Assembly: GCF_000208745.1 (NCBI RefSeq)
Contig: NC_030855.1
Span: 13,292,233 to 13,356,232 of the forward strand
DNA from: Theobroma cacao
Taxonomy: Eukaryota; Streptophyta; Magnoliopsida; Malvales; Malvaceae
Direction: 5' to 3'
Length of the DNA: 64,000 nt
Shown here: one piece after another, positions 33,550-46,301 of the stretch
How the letters are laid out: each line of letters begins with the position of its first letter
Position numbering within the stretch: the stretch's first letter is position 1
The notes under the pieces: model-generated
Databases searched by the model: none
What the model was told of the DNA's origin: nothing
What the model saw: only the letters and a program-made list of their open reading frames with translations
Made by a program: the position numbers and the translations under genes

Positions 33550-35478
33550 AAAACATACCTTTCATTTCGAGGTTTTTATTTATATACACCACCACACCAA
33601 CAATTGATTTCTCAACTAGAAAAACTTACCACTTATTTTCAAGAATGCTTTCAACTAGAACCTTGAGTGGATAAGGTGTGGAATGCTATACTACAAGATG
33701 GCAACCGATTTTGTCTCTCTTTTCTTCATAAAAATTAATGGCTATTTTTCTTCCCAGAGATTAGCCAAGAATGAGAGAAAGGAAGAAAGGTGTGGCAAAG
33801 TTAGGAGGAGGAAGAAAGAAGTGACGGCTGAAACTTTTGCAAGAAAGATACGTATGGTTTTTTTTCTTCCAATCCCTTCTCTTTTTATTAAAACTCTTGC
33901 CTCAAAGGTTTAATCAAAATCAAATACTTTTGAATCAATCTTGACCATCCATTTAGAGTTATGGATGCATCAAACATGCTCCATAATTATCAAAATTAAA
34001 ATTAAAGAATAAATAATTTAATTCTTTAATTATCATTTAGAGTTCTTGATAAAATGAAACTCCTTGTTGAATAATAACTCTTATTTTATTATTATCCATC
34101 TTTATTTAAAAAAATTAATAATAAATAAAAAATTGCTAGCCAAACATGGAATCTCCTTTTATGGACATGGATGTCTAGATTCATTTTATAAGAATCCTCC
34201 TAGCATTATCTTAATTTAAGACAACTCTTGTCTTTAATTAAGACGAAACATATTATCTTATCTAAATTGAGACTAACATCTTTTCTTGTATAGATTAAGA
34301 GAAAACATATTTTTCTTCTCTTAAATTAAGACAAACATGTTTTCTTACCTAAATTAAGACAATACATGTAAAAGCTACCATTTTTGTACACAATTTAATT
34401 AATCAAATAAAACATACATTCCAACTTAAACAAGTTGAATTTTACAAAGCTAAGTAGGGAATCTATTTGGACATAGACATTCCAAGCGCCAATAAACTTA
34501 TAATTATTCTTAATTTCATTAAGATAATTCAAGCTTATTAACCATGAAATCACTCCACCATAGATTCATTGTTAAACTCTTAGATTAACTACAATTACAA
34601 GAAATGATTCAATACTTGACTTTAAGTTGTCCAATTGCAAACCTTATATTGTGAACCCTTATAACCATCCAATGACGAAAGATGAAATTACTGTTTTACC
34701 CTTTATGTCAATTTTGTCCTCTAGTCTCAGATTTCATCCAATTAGTGATTCAATACTCTAAATCTAATCTTTTAAGTATCAAGATGTAATGAGTAGCTAA
34801 TTCATCAATCAACGTAGCCCAGATTAATCACCAATCTTTCAAAACTCACTAAAAGTGATGTAATGCTATGAACTATACTATTGTGATATATATTCCTAGA
34901 TGTTCACCTAAATTATCATCCCAACATACGAAGTCTAGATCAATACTTTATGATGATCATGCTCATGGTATATCAAAGATTATAAGGAGATTAAACACGA
35001 GTCCATTATCCATCAGGATTTCAGTTCTACTATAAGCAAATGCATAAGATTTCGGTATCGATTAAACTTAAATTTGATTCTCACATGATTCCAGTTCATG
35101 TTATAGTGTCATTACTCGAAGTCAACCATTTCGAAGATTTGAGACTCTTTATTCTCTTGAAGTGAATCACATCCGTTTTGTTGAAAGTAATTTGGACACT
35201 ACAACCTTAACACAATAAAGTGACCAGCTTTATTATATGGTTGTGAACAATTTTTAGATTCAATTAAAATACATGTCTCTTATGTAAGACTCTTCATACA
35301 AATGTATTTTAATATCTTAATAGAATCATAGTACCTTAATAATTAGATAATGAATGCTTACTTAAAACAAACTCTTTTTCTTATTATCAAAATGTACTTT
35401 CATTACAAATAAATTAAATGAAATTCAACATGAGAATATACTTGCTTTCCAGGGCACCATATTCTCTAATTCCTAACA
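33550..35478 (-). mobile_element. Copia-type LTR-like block
   Basis: Right edge ...cctaaca (minus strand TGTTAGGAATTAGAG) is a typical copia LTR start, and the block has the usual layout: AT-rich upstream part with an 11-bp-arm hairpin (34000-34031), then a purine-rich leader near 33770-33850. The other terminus is not clear and no primer site adjoins it. The frame 33683-33913 is not supported as a gene. Confidence 0.45.
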
Positions 35479-35483
35479 ATCAC

Positions 35484-37290
35484 TGTTAAAGAAGAACAAT
35501 AGTTTGTTGGATTCTTCCAATAACTTGTTGAAGATACCTTGTGCTAATGATAAAGTATCATTCCCACAAAGATTTGTTCCTAAATCTTTACTAAGTACTA
35601 AATTTATGACACATTTAATCTTATTTAAATGACTAAAATTTTCAAAAAATTAATTAAAACAAAATTAAAACAAGCACTAGTTAACTAACATAAATTAAGA
35701 TTACTTGCAAAAGGCAATAGACTTAAACCTAGGATTATGGGTTCATTCAATACTTCATCTGATACCTGCTTCTCTTATTATTTACATTCACGGGTGGTTT
35801 TACTAACCTAAAATCCAAAGCGATGTACAAGTCTCTGTCGAGATGCTTGCATAGATATCTAACTTAATTGGATCACTATATGTCTATAGGAATCAATAAA
35901 TAAGGTTCATTAAGATAGTGTTCCAATTTGGCTATGTATGGCAATTGGTGTATGTCTACCTAAATCATGAATCAGATCACCTAACTGACGTGAACATGCA
36001 CTATTCAAACCTTAGTCCAATCTAAAATCTTTCTGTCGAGTTTCAATTAGATTCACAAATCAATTAATTGCTCGCCAGATAATCAAAAGCATTAAGAACA
36101 GATTTGAATAAGCAAAACTATACCCATTCATAGGAAATAAAAAAGAAACTAATATTCAAATTACATGTTAAAATCCACCACAATCCTAGAAACATAATTT
36201 AGCTCATAATATCTAATAAAAACAATGTCCAAAGAAATTTAACCAATAATCCATGTCAAAGAAAATAAGAGAAACACAAAAATAGAAAAAAAGACTAAGT
36301 ATTAAAGCTTTGCAATCTCAATTCTCTCTTAAATTCTCTTATTTGCTTGCTTTGTTGTTGGTTTCTTTTCTCCAAAGTAGTTGCTTGTTGCCTCCCCCTT
36401 AAAACTTCTGAAATGGGTCCCTTAAATAGGCTTCAAAGAACCTAATTTCCAAAATCCATCAAATTTTTATTTTTGGAAAATTGTCAAGTGCCACTGCCAT
36501 TTTTTTGGCACCATGGCACTGAATTTTTGCTACAGTAGCACCATGGCCATGATTTCTTGGCTCCACGATGCTCTAGCCTTGGAAATATGTATGGTACGCT
36601 TCTTTTCACCAGCATTGCAACCATGTTCTCCAACACTACGGCCTTCCTCTACCAGCTACCTTGTGCAAAATTGCAGCAGTTAAGCATCTTATAATGTGAT
36701 TTTCACCTTGATATGATCCAAAATGGGTGAAGTGGTAAACATGAAAGTTTTAGCCTTGTCTCTTAATTGTCCAGTGGCTCAAGAATCATATCAATTGGAC
36801 TTCTGGAGTGAACAATAGGATCCAAATACTGCATCATGTTAAATCCATGTATACTATTACAGTGCTTCGATTTAGACAAATACTTTGACCATGATCCAAT
36901 CCGAACTAGGCAAAGTAGTAAACATAATAGTTGTAGCCTTTCCTTTCAGCATTATATTGGTTTATGAATCACCTCATTTTGAGTTTTGTATAGAGAGATA
37001 TGGTTAAAATGTCAAAATATATACAAATGAAGCTATCACCACAGTTGTACGGATTTTCATCAAATTTCCTACAAAAGCAATAAGGGAAATACGCAGTTAC
37101 TACTCTTAAAGTAATTTAAATCAAAATAACATAAAATTGGACTAAAATAATTTAAATTAACAACTCAAAATGTAATCAAACTTAAACTAGAAAACCACTT
37201 AAAATGCTAAAATCCGAACCTAAAATCTCAAAGATCTAGCTACTTAAGCCCTCAAAATGTGTCAAAATAACTCTATATAATGAGTTATCA
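35484..37290 (-). mobile_element. Athila/Tat-type 3' LTR
   Basis: Collinear with the solo LTR 8307-10034 and especially with 47836-49348. Minus-strand start TGATAACTCA at 37290. The left edge is placed at TGTTAAAG (35484) but diverges from the other copies for the first ~80 bases, so that edge is tentative. Confidence 0.7.
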
Positions 37291-37305
37291 CACCCCTAAA
37301 CTTAA
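37291..37305 (-). promoter_or_regulatory. Polypurine tract of Athila/Tat-type element
   Basis: Minus strand CTTAAGTTTAGGGGTG immediately precedes the LTR TGATAAC. The TAAGTTTGGGGGTG type of tract is a hallmark of plant Athila/Tat elements. Confidence 0.8.
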
Positions 37306-38421
37306 GATTTTGCTAGTCCTTGAGCAAAACATAAAATAAAATGAAATAACTTAAACGAAGAAAACACTTAACAAGAAATCAATTGCACGAATTCAATAAT
37401 CACCTATAATATCCTCAAATGTTAGTCCAAATTCTCAACTCTAAACAACACACAAATATTATTCAAGTTCATATTTCAATTCAAATACAAGCTTATCATT
37501 AAATGGATTTCTATGTGTGTGTGTGTGTGTGCAATCTTTTCACCTTGAACATTGTACAATCCGAATAAGTTTATGTTCATGCAAAATTTTTCAATAAATG
37601 AAGTTCAAAATTTTTCATTAAATTTTTCAATCCGAATAAATTTTCCTTCAACTCAAATTTTTCTTTCGTTCAACACTTCATTCCTTTTCTTCTTCGTTTT
37701 TTTGTTTTTTTTTTTCAATTTCACACCCCCAAACTTATTTCTTTATTGGGCAGTGAGATAAATACAATCATATTTTGAACTTTTCTTCATTTTGCATCTT
37801 AACTACCTCTTTCACTATGTGGCTCAAAACACTCCCTAAATTGACTTATGCTTTTAGGAATAAGGGATGCAATAAATGTTGAAAATATTAATATAAGGGT
37901 CTAGGCTAAAAATTAAGTGTTCAAACAAGGAAAGAGTGTCATTAGGCTTAAAGGGGAAAACTAAAGATAATTTATGTGAGGGATGGCTAAAAAAGGCTCA
38001 ATCGGTCCAAATGACCTAAATAATCTTCTTAATTAAGTGTGGCCTAGAATTTCACCTCTAGAGAGATTCAAACAAATTCTAGAACACAATACATAATTCA
38101 AAATTTTCACATTCACATAAACCTTCTTCAAATTCATGCAATAAATCTAAGCAATAGACATGGTGCTCAAAATGTAGAAATTTCATCTTAATAATAAAAT
38201 TTAACATAAGAGTTTACATAACTTTCAAACAATATTTACATGTTTCAAAGAATCAAATTAGGAATGAAACTAAGTTCTCATAATTGGATAAGTAAATTAA
38301 ACAAAATTGGCACAATTAAATACAGCTTAAGTTCTTAAAATATGCATAAAATTAAAAAAATTATGAAAATAAACTAACCTAAAAATATCATAAAAGTGTA
38401 CATTTTCCTCAATGTGAAAAG
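37306..38421 (-). other. Athila/Tat 3' noncoding region, part 1
   Basis: Between PPT and pol. AT-rich with scattered stops and no env-like frame. Holds a (GT)n microsatellite at 37513-37531. Interrupted at 38421 by a solo LTR and resumes at 40896. Confidence 0.6.
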
Positions 38422-39679
38422 TGTGAGACCTCGACCTCTATAGACTTATTACTAGAATAGACGTGATAACACGGACTAGGGGTAATTTCGTCATTTCCCA
38501 AGGTGAGCTCCTGAAAGTAGCTTTCTAATGTTATTAAGGTCTAATTAGGCCTAAAGAATAGATGAATGATGGTAAAATAAATGAAGAAGATAGAAATACT
38601 AATAATTTCCATAGTAGGGGTAAAACTGTCATTTTGCATCTCCAGCCTAAATTTTTAAGTTTTTGTGACCCCGAGTACTTTTAGACTATTATGGACTTTG
38701 TCTCAGTGTCAAAGGAGTAAAAAGATTGTATAAAGGAACGAAGGAAGACAAGTGGCCTTGTTAAGGGCATTATTGTAAATTGTATGAAATTGTATAAACT
38801 TTAACTATAAATATCTAATCTCTAGCAGCTTTTCTTCAGTTTTTTAATAGCTTCTCTTCTTTTTCTTCATCCCATCCTCCTCTCCATTCCATGTTCCTTT
38901 GCACCTTCCATGGAAGTCTCCCTTTAAACCTTTATAACTTTCCCAAATTAACTTCATTTTTTATGTTTTTCTACACCCTTTCATAGGGGTTTTCATGCTT
39001 TTCCACTTTTACACCTCAACAACCTTCAAAACTCTTCCTTTAGTGTACTCACTCATTAACTAGACGTGTACAAAGAGAAAGAGTGATTTCCCTTATTAGC
39101 TTGAAGCATTTTGAAAGAGAATTCAACTACAAAGACCATCAAGGTGAGTATGAGTTAGGGTTAATCTCTTTAATTGTTGATAATGTCTAGTAATTAGATT
39201 TGTGAGTGTTTTATAATTGAGGTTGTTATTCATTTTTAGTGTGATTAGAGTAGTGCAAATAATAGCCATTTAATAGTAGTTGGAAGCTAGTTAGGAATGA
39301 CTAGTAGAACTTGATTTAGGAAATAGCTTTTGGAATGGTATTAATGCCAAGTTGGGTTGATGGCGATGTTGTTGTGTGTGATAGGTTCCAACAAAACTCC
39401 ATACCTCCATTGGGAACATTAGTCGAAGTTAGTGCCCACCAAAACATCAATAAAGACTAGTGAGTGAACTTGCATTAAAAATGTTTTGGAATAAATGATT
39501 ATGTGCTTGATTAAACCACTTGAAATATTTTATTGGTTTTTCTTTAAAATTGCGTGGGAACAAGCCCTTGATAAAACGTTGTATGTTGTGAATGTGTACT
39601 ATGATGAATCCTTGTGCTCCTATATTATGTGGATATTTATATATGATGTGTTCGATAGTTAATATTATGTAATAAATAT

Positions 39680-39860
39680 AGCTGTGCATGTGCACGATGT
39701 GAGGGAGCACATGCCAGTGATGACGGGTATGGAAGTGTGAACAATGATATTGCCTATATGCGATGTGGGGGTTGCACATAATGGCATTAGTTGTGCGTGA
39801 TGTAGGGGTGCACATAATGACTCTAGCTATGTGCGCGATGTGGGGGTTGCACATGAGCTA
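39680..39860. repeat. Minisatellite, ~45-bp unit
   Basis: Four imperfect copies on the theme 'tgtgcgcgatgtgggggttgc' + 'acat', each framed by GTGCA...TGCAC-like complementary words. Confidence 0.8.
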
Positions 39861-40069
39861 GGTGAAGAGATGGTGGTATTCGTGTTTATATATGTATATA
39901 TATATATATACTTATGCAATAAAAAGATTATGAATATGGTATATAGTTGTAATGTATGTGGAATCCTGCATGTTGAACCTTGGATATTGCTGAGTAATTT
40001 CAAACTGATTTTTTTTTATCGCAGCAACATGGCCTTTTCTTGATGTAATAAGAAATTTCTTCTTGGTGT

Positions 40070-40205
40070 TCTGTTTCTCGCTGCAGCGAGAATGAATCTC
40101 ACTGTAGCTAGAAACTCTCGTGTTGGGATGCTAGCTGCAGTCTTGTAACTCATTGCAGCTAGATACCTACTGGTGGTTTCGCTGTAGCGAGAAACCCTTT
40201 GTTTT
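40070..40205. repeat. GCTGCAGC palindrome cluster
   Basis: A perfect 18-bp palindrome TTCTCGCTGCAGCGAGAA at 40075-40092 is followed by four degenerate versions within 120 bases (tctcactgtagctagaa, ctagctgcag, cattgcagctag, tcgctgtagcgaga). Confidence 0.9.
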
Positions 40206-40611
40206 GCCTGTCATACGTGGATAATTGCTGAAATTTTTCATTCTTTTCAACTTCATGGTTTATCATGGATTTTCAAAGCTAAGGAATTCAATAATCAGGG
40301 GTTGAATTAAGAGGCTTTACAAGAAATTAAACTAAATTGCATTATTTGTAACTAAAGTGCATCATGTTTTCAAAATCTCTTTGTATCGTTTGTTTGTTCC
40401 CTTCTTATGTTCACTCACTGAGTTTATATTCACTGTTTTCAACTTCATGTTTTCTGATCAGGAGGCAGTTGGAACCTAGGTCGAGGTGTCCACATAGATT
40501 TGTCTCCTTGTTAGGTATCTCGACATTCAATAGCTGTACATTCACCAAGTCAGTCCGCTGTAAGTCAAGAATCCTTTTTGTTTGAACATAAGTACCCTTA
40601 TGTAAATTGTC

Positions 40612-40637
40612 AAGATATATATATATATATATATCTT
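40612..40637. repeat. 26-bp AT palindrome / microsatellite
   Basis: AAGATA...TATCTT around an (AT)n core, perfectly self-complementary. A second (AT)n lies at about 39893-39911. Confidence 0.9.
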
Positions 40638-40895
40638 AAGCAAAAGATATTTATGTTGATTAATATTGCTACTAAGAGATGGCATGAATGACATTATTTT
40701 GAATCATATAAATATGAATATATGGTTTCTATAGTATAGTATTGAAATACTTGTTGTTAAGAATTATGAAATATAGTTGTAGAAATGAATGATGAAATCG
40801 ATGAATAGAATCACATAAATAGGCTTGCTTGGGCTTAGTGGGCTATGTCCATTGAGTCCATGCACCGGTCATGGCCCGAAATTTGGGCTGTGACA

Positions 40896-41027
40896 AAAAG
40901 ATAAATAGAATAAGAAAACAAAACTCCTCTATCAATGGTGACAAAACATTGAAAGCTCAGACTTTCTTTCTCCTTATGTTCATGTTTTCCAAACCTGCAT
41001 ACACAACAAAACAAGCTAAAGAAAGGT
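40896..41027 (-). other. Athila/Tat 3' noncoding region, part 2
   Basis: Continuation of the host element of the solo LTR. No coding frame. Confidence 0.5.
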
Positions 41028-42665
41028 TATTATTAGTATAAGCCCTACAAGTTAATCTGTGGTTGTATGGAAATTACAATTTTGAGATATTCATGCATGA
41101 CATTTTGTTATTCACAATAACATTGAGGTAGTTCTTATCCATAAGTTTGTGATTTAATTACTTTTTGTACTTATGTAGATAAAGCCCGTGGAACTATATG
41201 TGCCTTGCAAAAGAATTGTATTAGGATACAATTATGAGATCCTTATGCATCAAAGCATTGTTCCTAAATGTTCCTGATCATTGTATTATTCAGACAGGGC
41301 ATCAATAATACTAAAAGATCAGCACATATTATGTTCCTTACTTGTGAAGTAAGCAATCGCTATCATAGGTTGAAGTATAGAAATACTTGGAACTAACATG
41401 TGGGTGCTTGCCATGGGAGACGAAGTTCACTGAACATGACTTACCATGAGAACTGCGTTTGGTACCTCACTCAAGTGTCTATGCAATACTTCTCATGTGT
41501 CAGTTGTGTAACTACTCCCTAGACTTGAGACACCAGGTTGTCTTGTATGTGGGTACTATGCTTTAATTTCATCCCTACGGGTGCCTAAGCAAGGATGCTA
41601 AAATAGGATGTTTTTGGGTCTAGTGTGAAGCATATGAAGGCAAATGAATGGTCGAGATAGGAATCATCACCCCAATTGATTCAAAGGGAAATATCTCATT
41701 AGTTCTTGGTTGACATTGACTTAATCAAATCCTTGGCCAAGGTGATTAAGAGATTATGAAATGAGTTTCATAACTCTCCATAAAGCTAATGATATAACTG
41801 CAAGAACAAATATAGAGATCAACAAGAGTAAGCACTGCACCAATCTCTTATCATCTTTAGGATATATGATGAGGGAATGAATTACATTGACAAACTGTAC
41901 ACTGAAAGGTTATCAAAGAATCTTTTGACTTTCCTAACAATTAGGTGGCCATGATGCATTGCTAGATGCCAATCTTGGTCTATGGAATTGAATTAGTTAA
42001 TTTAAAATTGAATATGATTTATTTAACTTAATTAATTAATTAAATTATAATTCAATTCCATTGCCAACATGTTGGGAACCTAATGGGTCACACACAAAGG
42101 TTACAATTTGGATTAAATTGAGAATGTGATGATTTAAGTTAGACTTAAATCAAATTCTAGGTTTTAACTACTAAAGACCTAGTTAAAAGGGTTTAATTAG
42201 GTATTGGTTAAATATTATAATTGTTATAATATTAAGGACTTATTTTGTAAATTTTAATAAGTTAAACCTAGATATAAATATCACATTATAGCCACTTTTT
42301 TTGGTAAAAGGAAACAAAAAAATGGTTTTTCTCCTAAATGCTGCCACTCTTGAAAAGGTTTTTTTTCTTTGAAAACTTCTTTTTTGATTTTGTGCTAGCA
42401 ATCAAAGAAGAAAAAAGGACAAATCGTTATCCATTTGCTAGCACAAGCCAGTGGCATAAAGCTCTCTCCTTGAGAAGGATCCGTTATAATCGTGTGTGCA
42501 TCATTGGAGGCCAAGCAATTAAATGGCAGGGACTTTTTCACACAAAAGGTGTTCATGTTTTGTCACCAAAAGGAATCCATTTGATTACGATATCACTTGG
42601 AAAGGTAAAACTTTTTCTGATTTTATGTGGTGCTTAACTTTGCATTAAACAACCAAGGTGATCCA
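41028..42665 (+). mobile_element. LTR/leader-like retroelement block, unclassified
   Basis: Contains a hairpin GGAATTGAATTA (41984-41995) with TAATTCAATTCC (42048-42059), then a TATA box TATAAATA (42273-42280), then a leader with a 'gaaaaggttt..' start, the usual layout of a copia-type LTR. The direct repeat AAAGG at both approximate borders (41023-41027 and about 42665) may be a target duplication, but TG/CA termini are not visible. The 99-codon frame at 42338-42637 has no recognisable domain. Confidence 0.4.
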
Positions 42666-42921
42666 AAGGTAGGAGGCATGGTTTTTATTTTATTTCAATT
42701 TTTTTTATTTCGCTGCATTGATGCTCTAATCATGCCGTTCCTAGTAGTTATAACTACTTATTTATAGATAAAAAACAAAAACTAACTAAAATAACAATGA
42801 AATCTAAAAGAATATAGCTTGGGTTACCTCCCCGAGAAATGCTTATTTATAGTCACTAGCTTGACTATGATACCCTATTTTTGTTGTCTACTAAAGTAAT
42901 TGAGAATCTTTAGCAATCCAA
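42666..42921 (-). other. Athila/Tat post-pol spacer
   Basis: Minus strand contains AAGCTAGTGACTATAAATAA and CTCGGGGAGGTAACCCAAGC, words that follow the integrase in plant Athila/Tat elements. Noncoding. Confidence 0.7.
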
Positions 42922-43260
42922 TTAACCTCCATAGTAATGCAGGAGACGTTGCTTGTTCACTTCGAATGTTCCAGTAGCTTCACTACAAATATCAATTGCA
43001 CCACAAGGATAAATCTTGACCACCTTGTGCAGACCTGAGAACCTTGATTTTTGTTTCCATGGAACGAGCTTGACCGATTTGGTCAATAACATTTGTTGTC
43101 CCACTTTAAAATCAAGATAAATTGAAGGTGGTGAATCATGTTCATCATAACATTGTTTAGTTTTAAGATATGGTGGCTGTGGCTCTGACTTAAGAGTTTG
43201 TGTTGGCTTACTTATAAGTGGTGAAGTAGGATTACCTTTACCTTTATCAGCTGAGTCCAT
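42922..43260 (-). pseudogene. pol: Athila/Tat pol: integrase C-terminal fragment
   Basis: The last ~75 residues match the C-terminal DNA-binding part of Athila/Tat integrases: FKVGQQMLL, then KLVPWKQKSRFSGLHKVVKI, then CGAIDI, and EVNKQRLLHYYGG at the end. The usual GPF/Y motif is GLHKV here. The upstream residues (about 1-40 of the frame) do not match the family and the catalytic core is absent. The fragment ends in a stop at 42922, followed by the element's post-pol spacer. It is 112 codons and cannot be active. Confidence 0.85.
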
Positions 43261-43429
43261 TCTATATCATTGAGCTAAAAAGGAACAGTATTTAGTTGCA
43301 TTGAAAATAGTAAATTCAACTAACACCACACTAACTCTGAAAGTAATTCTACTTTCCTTTACATCGATGAGTGCATTACAGCGGCCCGAAATAGACGTCC
43401 TATTATGATCGAAACCTCTTAATCTTCCT
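43261..43429. other. Junction between two Ty3 elements
   Basis: About 170 bases between the Athila/Tat integrase fragment and the gag of a different Ty3 element. No recognisable protease, RT or core integrase remains on either side, so several kilobases have been lost here. Confidence 0.55.
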
Positions 43430-44680
43430 CCATTTCAGGTACTACGAAGTCCACTAGAGCAAAATGTCCACTCTATCCACAAAAGTAACATGAAGTGGAA
43501 CCTTCCATGCATTGTCCCCTATGTTTCCTACCGCAAGCGAAACACGAAGGAAGAAGAAGAAAACTCTACCTAGCACCTTGATGACTCTGAGGTGTAGTCC
43601 TTTTATGGCCTCTGTAATCTCCATCTCTCCTAGCCTCTATCCCTTGATGGGATCCCTGTGAGCCTTGATGATGGCCCTGTCGAGCTAAGGAATCTCTATG
43701 GCCTTGACGGCTTCTAGTCTTGGCCCTCTTGAGCTTAGGTCTATCTAATTGTCCTTCTCCATCTTTAAGCTCCAATCTCTGTGCACAGTTCGTCACTTTA
43801 GAGTAGCTAGTGAAATCATGCTACAACCCTATACAAAAGGCGTAATAGACCATTTACGAACCTCTGAGTCCACATTTTCTTTGTAACTGTCAAGTATGGG
43901 GCATAGCTAGCTAGCTTTGTGAACTTCACACTATACTCTACCATCGACATGCTTGGCGTTTGCAATAAGTCTCAACCTCACGTGCTCTAGCCTCTCACAC
44001 ACTATTTGGTAGAAAATGCTCTAAGAATGCTATGTTGAACTCATCTTAAGTCATCAGAGCAGCATCTGTGGCTCATCACTGAGTAACATCTCATACCACT
44101 ACCGAGCTACCTTACCAAATTTAAAAAAGGCAAACTCCACTAATCTCATGCTAGTAAAACTCAATGCATTACATATCACTTTTATCTCGTCTAAGAACTC
44201 TTGAGCATCTTTGGTCGCATCAGATCTTGAAAATCATGGAGGTTTCAATCTCATGAACTCTGTCAATGAAATCTCAGATGTAACTATGTTAATCCCAAAC
44301 TATCGGGTGTCATCCTAACTTTGTAAACCAGGGGAAGCCTGAACAGTAGGATGGCCCTCACCCTATCTCCTCTGGTCTAATATCTCCTGAGCTAGTAGTT
44401 CAATAGTTTGACTAACTCCTTGTAAGCCGAGGACTAAATCTTCTAGGGTAATTGGCCTCACCGGGGGTGCTACAACCTTAGGAGCTTATCCCTCAACTAC
44501 AACCTTGAGACCTTGTCCTTCTATCTATGCACTAGCTAGGCTATCTGTCCTCCCTAACCTAGCCGCTCTATCGCGCCTTCCATGGCCTCTAGTAGTAGGC
44601 ATACATGGTCTATCAGTTGTCTCCAAGGGAACTTCATGCTCTACTGCATCTCTAGCACTAGCCCATGTCCTAGGCAGCAT
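43430..44680 (-). pseudogene. gag: Ty3/gypsy gag, broken
   Basis: Start taken at the minus-strand ATG at 44680 (MLPRTWASARDAVEHEV), a position shortly after the primer site as expected. Order on the minus strand: leader, LVLGLQGVSQTIELLAQEIL (about 44430), the retrotransposon gag core EFMRLKPP, EFLDEIKVICNALSF and FAFFKFGKVAR (about 44260-44110), a basic, Gln/Arg-rich stretch (43796-43566), then a cysteine-rich end with CFACGRKHRGQC and CYFCG..GHF (about 43550-43455). The core type fits plant chromovirus-like gag. Multiple stops and shifts break it. Confidence 0.8.
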
Positions 44681-44910
44681 ATTTCACCTAGGTAAAAGCA
44701 ACTTATACTGTAAAACTTGACACCATGGACTTATGACAATGCTAGACATATTTCTTAAATATAAAAAAGGTTAAACAGACAAGGAATTATTTATGGGTCT
44801 CCCATTCTCGATTTGTGCCTAGGAACACAAAACAAAAACAAGATTTCTACATACAACTCCAAACATTCCACTAGCAAACAAAGAAATTTCTAGAACTTTA
44901 TAAACCTAGA

Positions 44911-44923
44911 GCTTTGATACAAA
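44911..44923 (-). promoter_or_regulatory. Degenerate primer binding site
   Basis: Minus strand TTTGTATCAAAGC, a decayed TGGTATCAAAGC, three bases inside the LTR end at 44927. Confidence 0.65.
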
Positions 44924-45159
44924 CTTTGTCACATCTCAATTCCTAGAGGGACCGTGATCGGCTCATGAACCTAGACGAGCATAACCCGCTAGGCCGAAGC
45001 AAGCCTCCTACCATAACCTCATTAAATAATTGCTCATTACATGCAAAAGCATCTTATAACATCCATTTACACACGAAACCATCATGCATGCATTCATAAA
45101 ACTCATTATACAATTAAGCTACTTNCTAACTTAATTAGTATAAGCTACAAGCTATTGGT

Positions 45160-45194
<35 letters not shown>

Positions 45195-45775
45195 AAAAGT
45201 GCCACTATCATGGTGCACATTCACATATGCTATCAACAACACCCTTGGGTGTCCATGTAGGCTCTCGAGTCATCATCATAATCTCATACATAACATTATC
45301 AATTCAAAATGCCCAACATTGGCAACATTAACATAACATAAATGTTTTCATAGTCTGTAAACATAAACATAAAGTAATAGACCAACTTGTCAACGGAACG
45401 TGACCAACCCTTTAGCTATCAAGTGGCTGTTAGACACCTACCAAAGACTGAAGATCGGATATTGGTATCGTGACACTAATTGCTATCAAACGCTATCACT
45501 GATCTGGAACAAAATAAATTGGGAAAATAACGTTTGAGTCATAAAAACTCCGTGAGTGGATACGAGAAAGGGACAAGTCAGGGCATAAGAGTATTTCGTA
45601 AACATGCACTTGTAATCTTAGGTCTTACATAAACAATTTAATCATAGCATTCATAAAACATGTTATTTGAACACATTTAAATAGTATTCATATGAAAACA
45701 AGTTAATATAGACCATTGGGAGTCCTTTACCATTGAAATTTTCATCAAATTCAATCAAACAACCTATTATGCACC

Positions 45776-45935
45776 AAAACTATCGATACATTCTTGAATG
45801 TATTGATACTTCCATACATCTATCAATATATTAGTAAAATGTATTGATACATTTCACACAAAAAGCCTTCTAAAGCATTTTGCTTGGAAAGTATCAATAC
45901 TTAACCCATATGTATCGATACTTTCAGCTCAAAAT
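45776..45935. repeat. TATCGATACA repeat cluster 1
   Basis: Five to six copies of TATCGATACA/TATTGATAC-type 10-mers in both orientations within 160 bases. Confidence 0.85.
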
Positions 45936-46301
45936 CAAAATTTCTAGACAAAATCCTCAGTTTTTACCATTCCTTAAGTTCCCTTACCTCTTAGGACTTT
46001 CTCTAAGGCTCAGCCTTCTTCACTAAGTATATTTTCAAGTCAACATAGAGTACAAATCATGAACAATGCTCAAACAACATTAGTATGCAACATGATATAA
46101 ACATAATAATTATGATCATTCCATTAACATTAAACTCATACTTTGTGATGGTATGTCCCCCTTTATCCTTGGGCCGGCAACATACATCCCCATTGCACCT
46201 TGGGCATTTTATGATGCATCATAAGAGTTAAGTCATCACTTACACCCCATGAGAGTAGTATCAACTACACTTTTTGAGTTCTCATACCCATAGCATGTGG
46301 T

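Larger units (their letters stand above)
38422..40895 (+). mobile_element. Solo LTR, plus strand
   Basis: TGTGAGACCTCGACC...GCTGTGACA, 2474 bp, with a perfect 5-bp target duplication AAAAG at 38417-38421 and 40896-40900. Orientation plus from the TATA box TATAAATA (38806-38813), followed by a CT-rich leader and a possible splice donor near 39143. No interior is left. It contains a four-unit minisatellite (39680-39860), a palindrome cluster (40070-40200) and AT repeats. Confidence 0.88.

Noticed and set aside
33683..33913. 76-codon Lys/Arg-rich frame
   Set aside because: Purine-rich leader of a copia-type LTR block; composition explains the openness.
42338..42637. 99-codon plus-strand frame
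   Set aside because: Lies downstream of a TATA box in an LTR-like leader; starts in a poly-T/Phe stretch and shows no recognisable domain.
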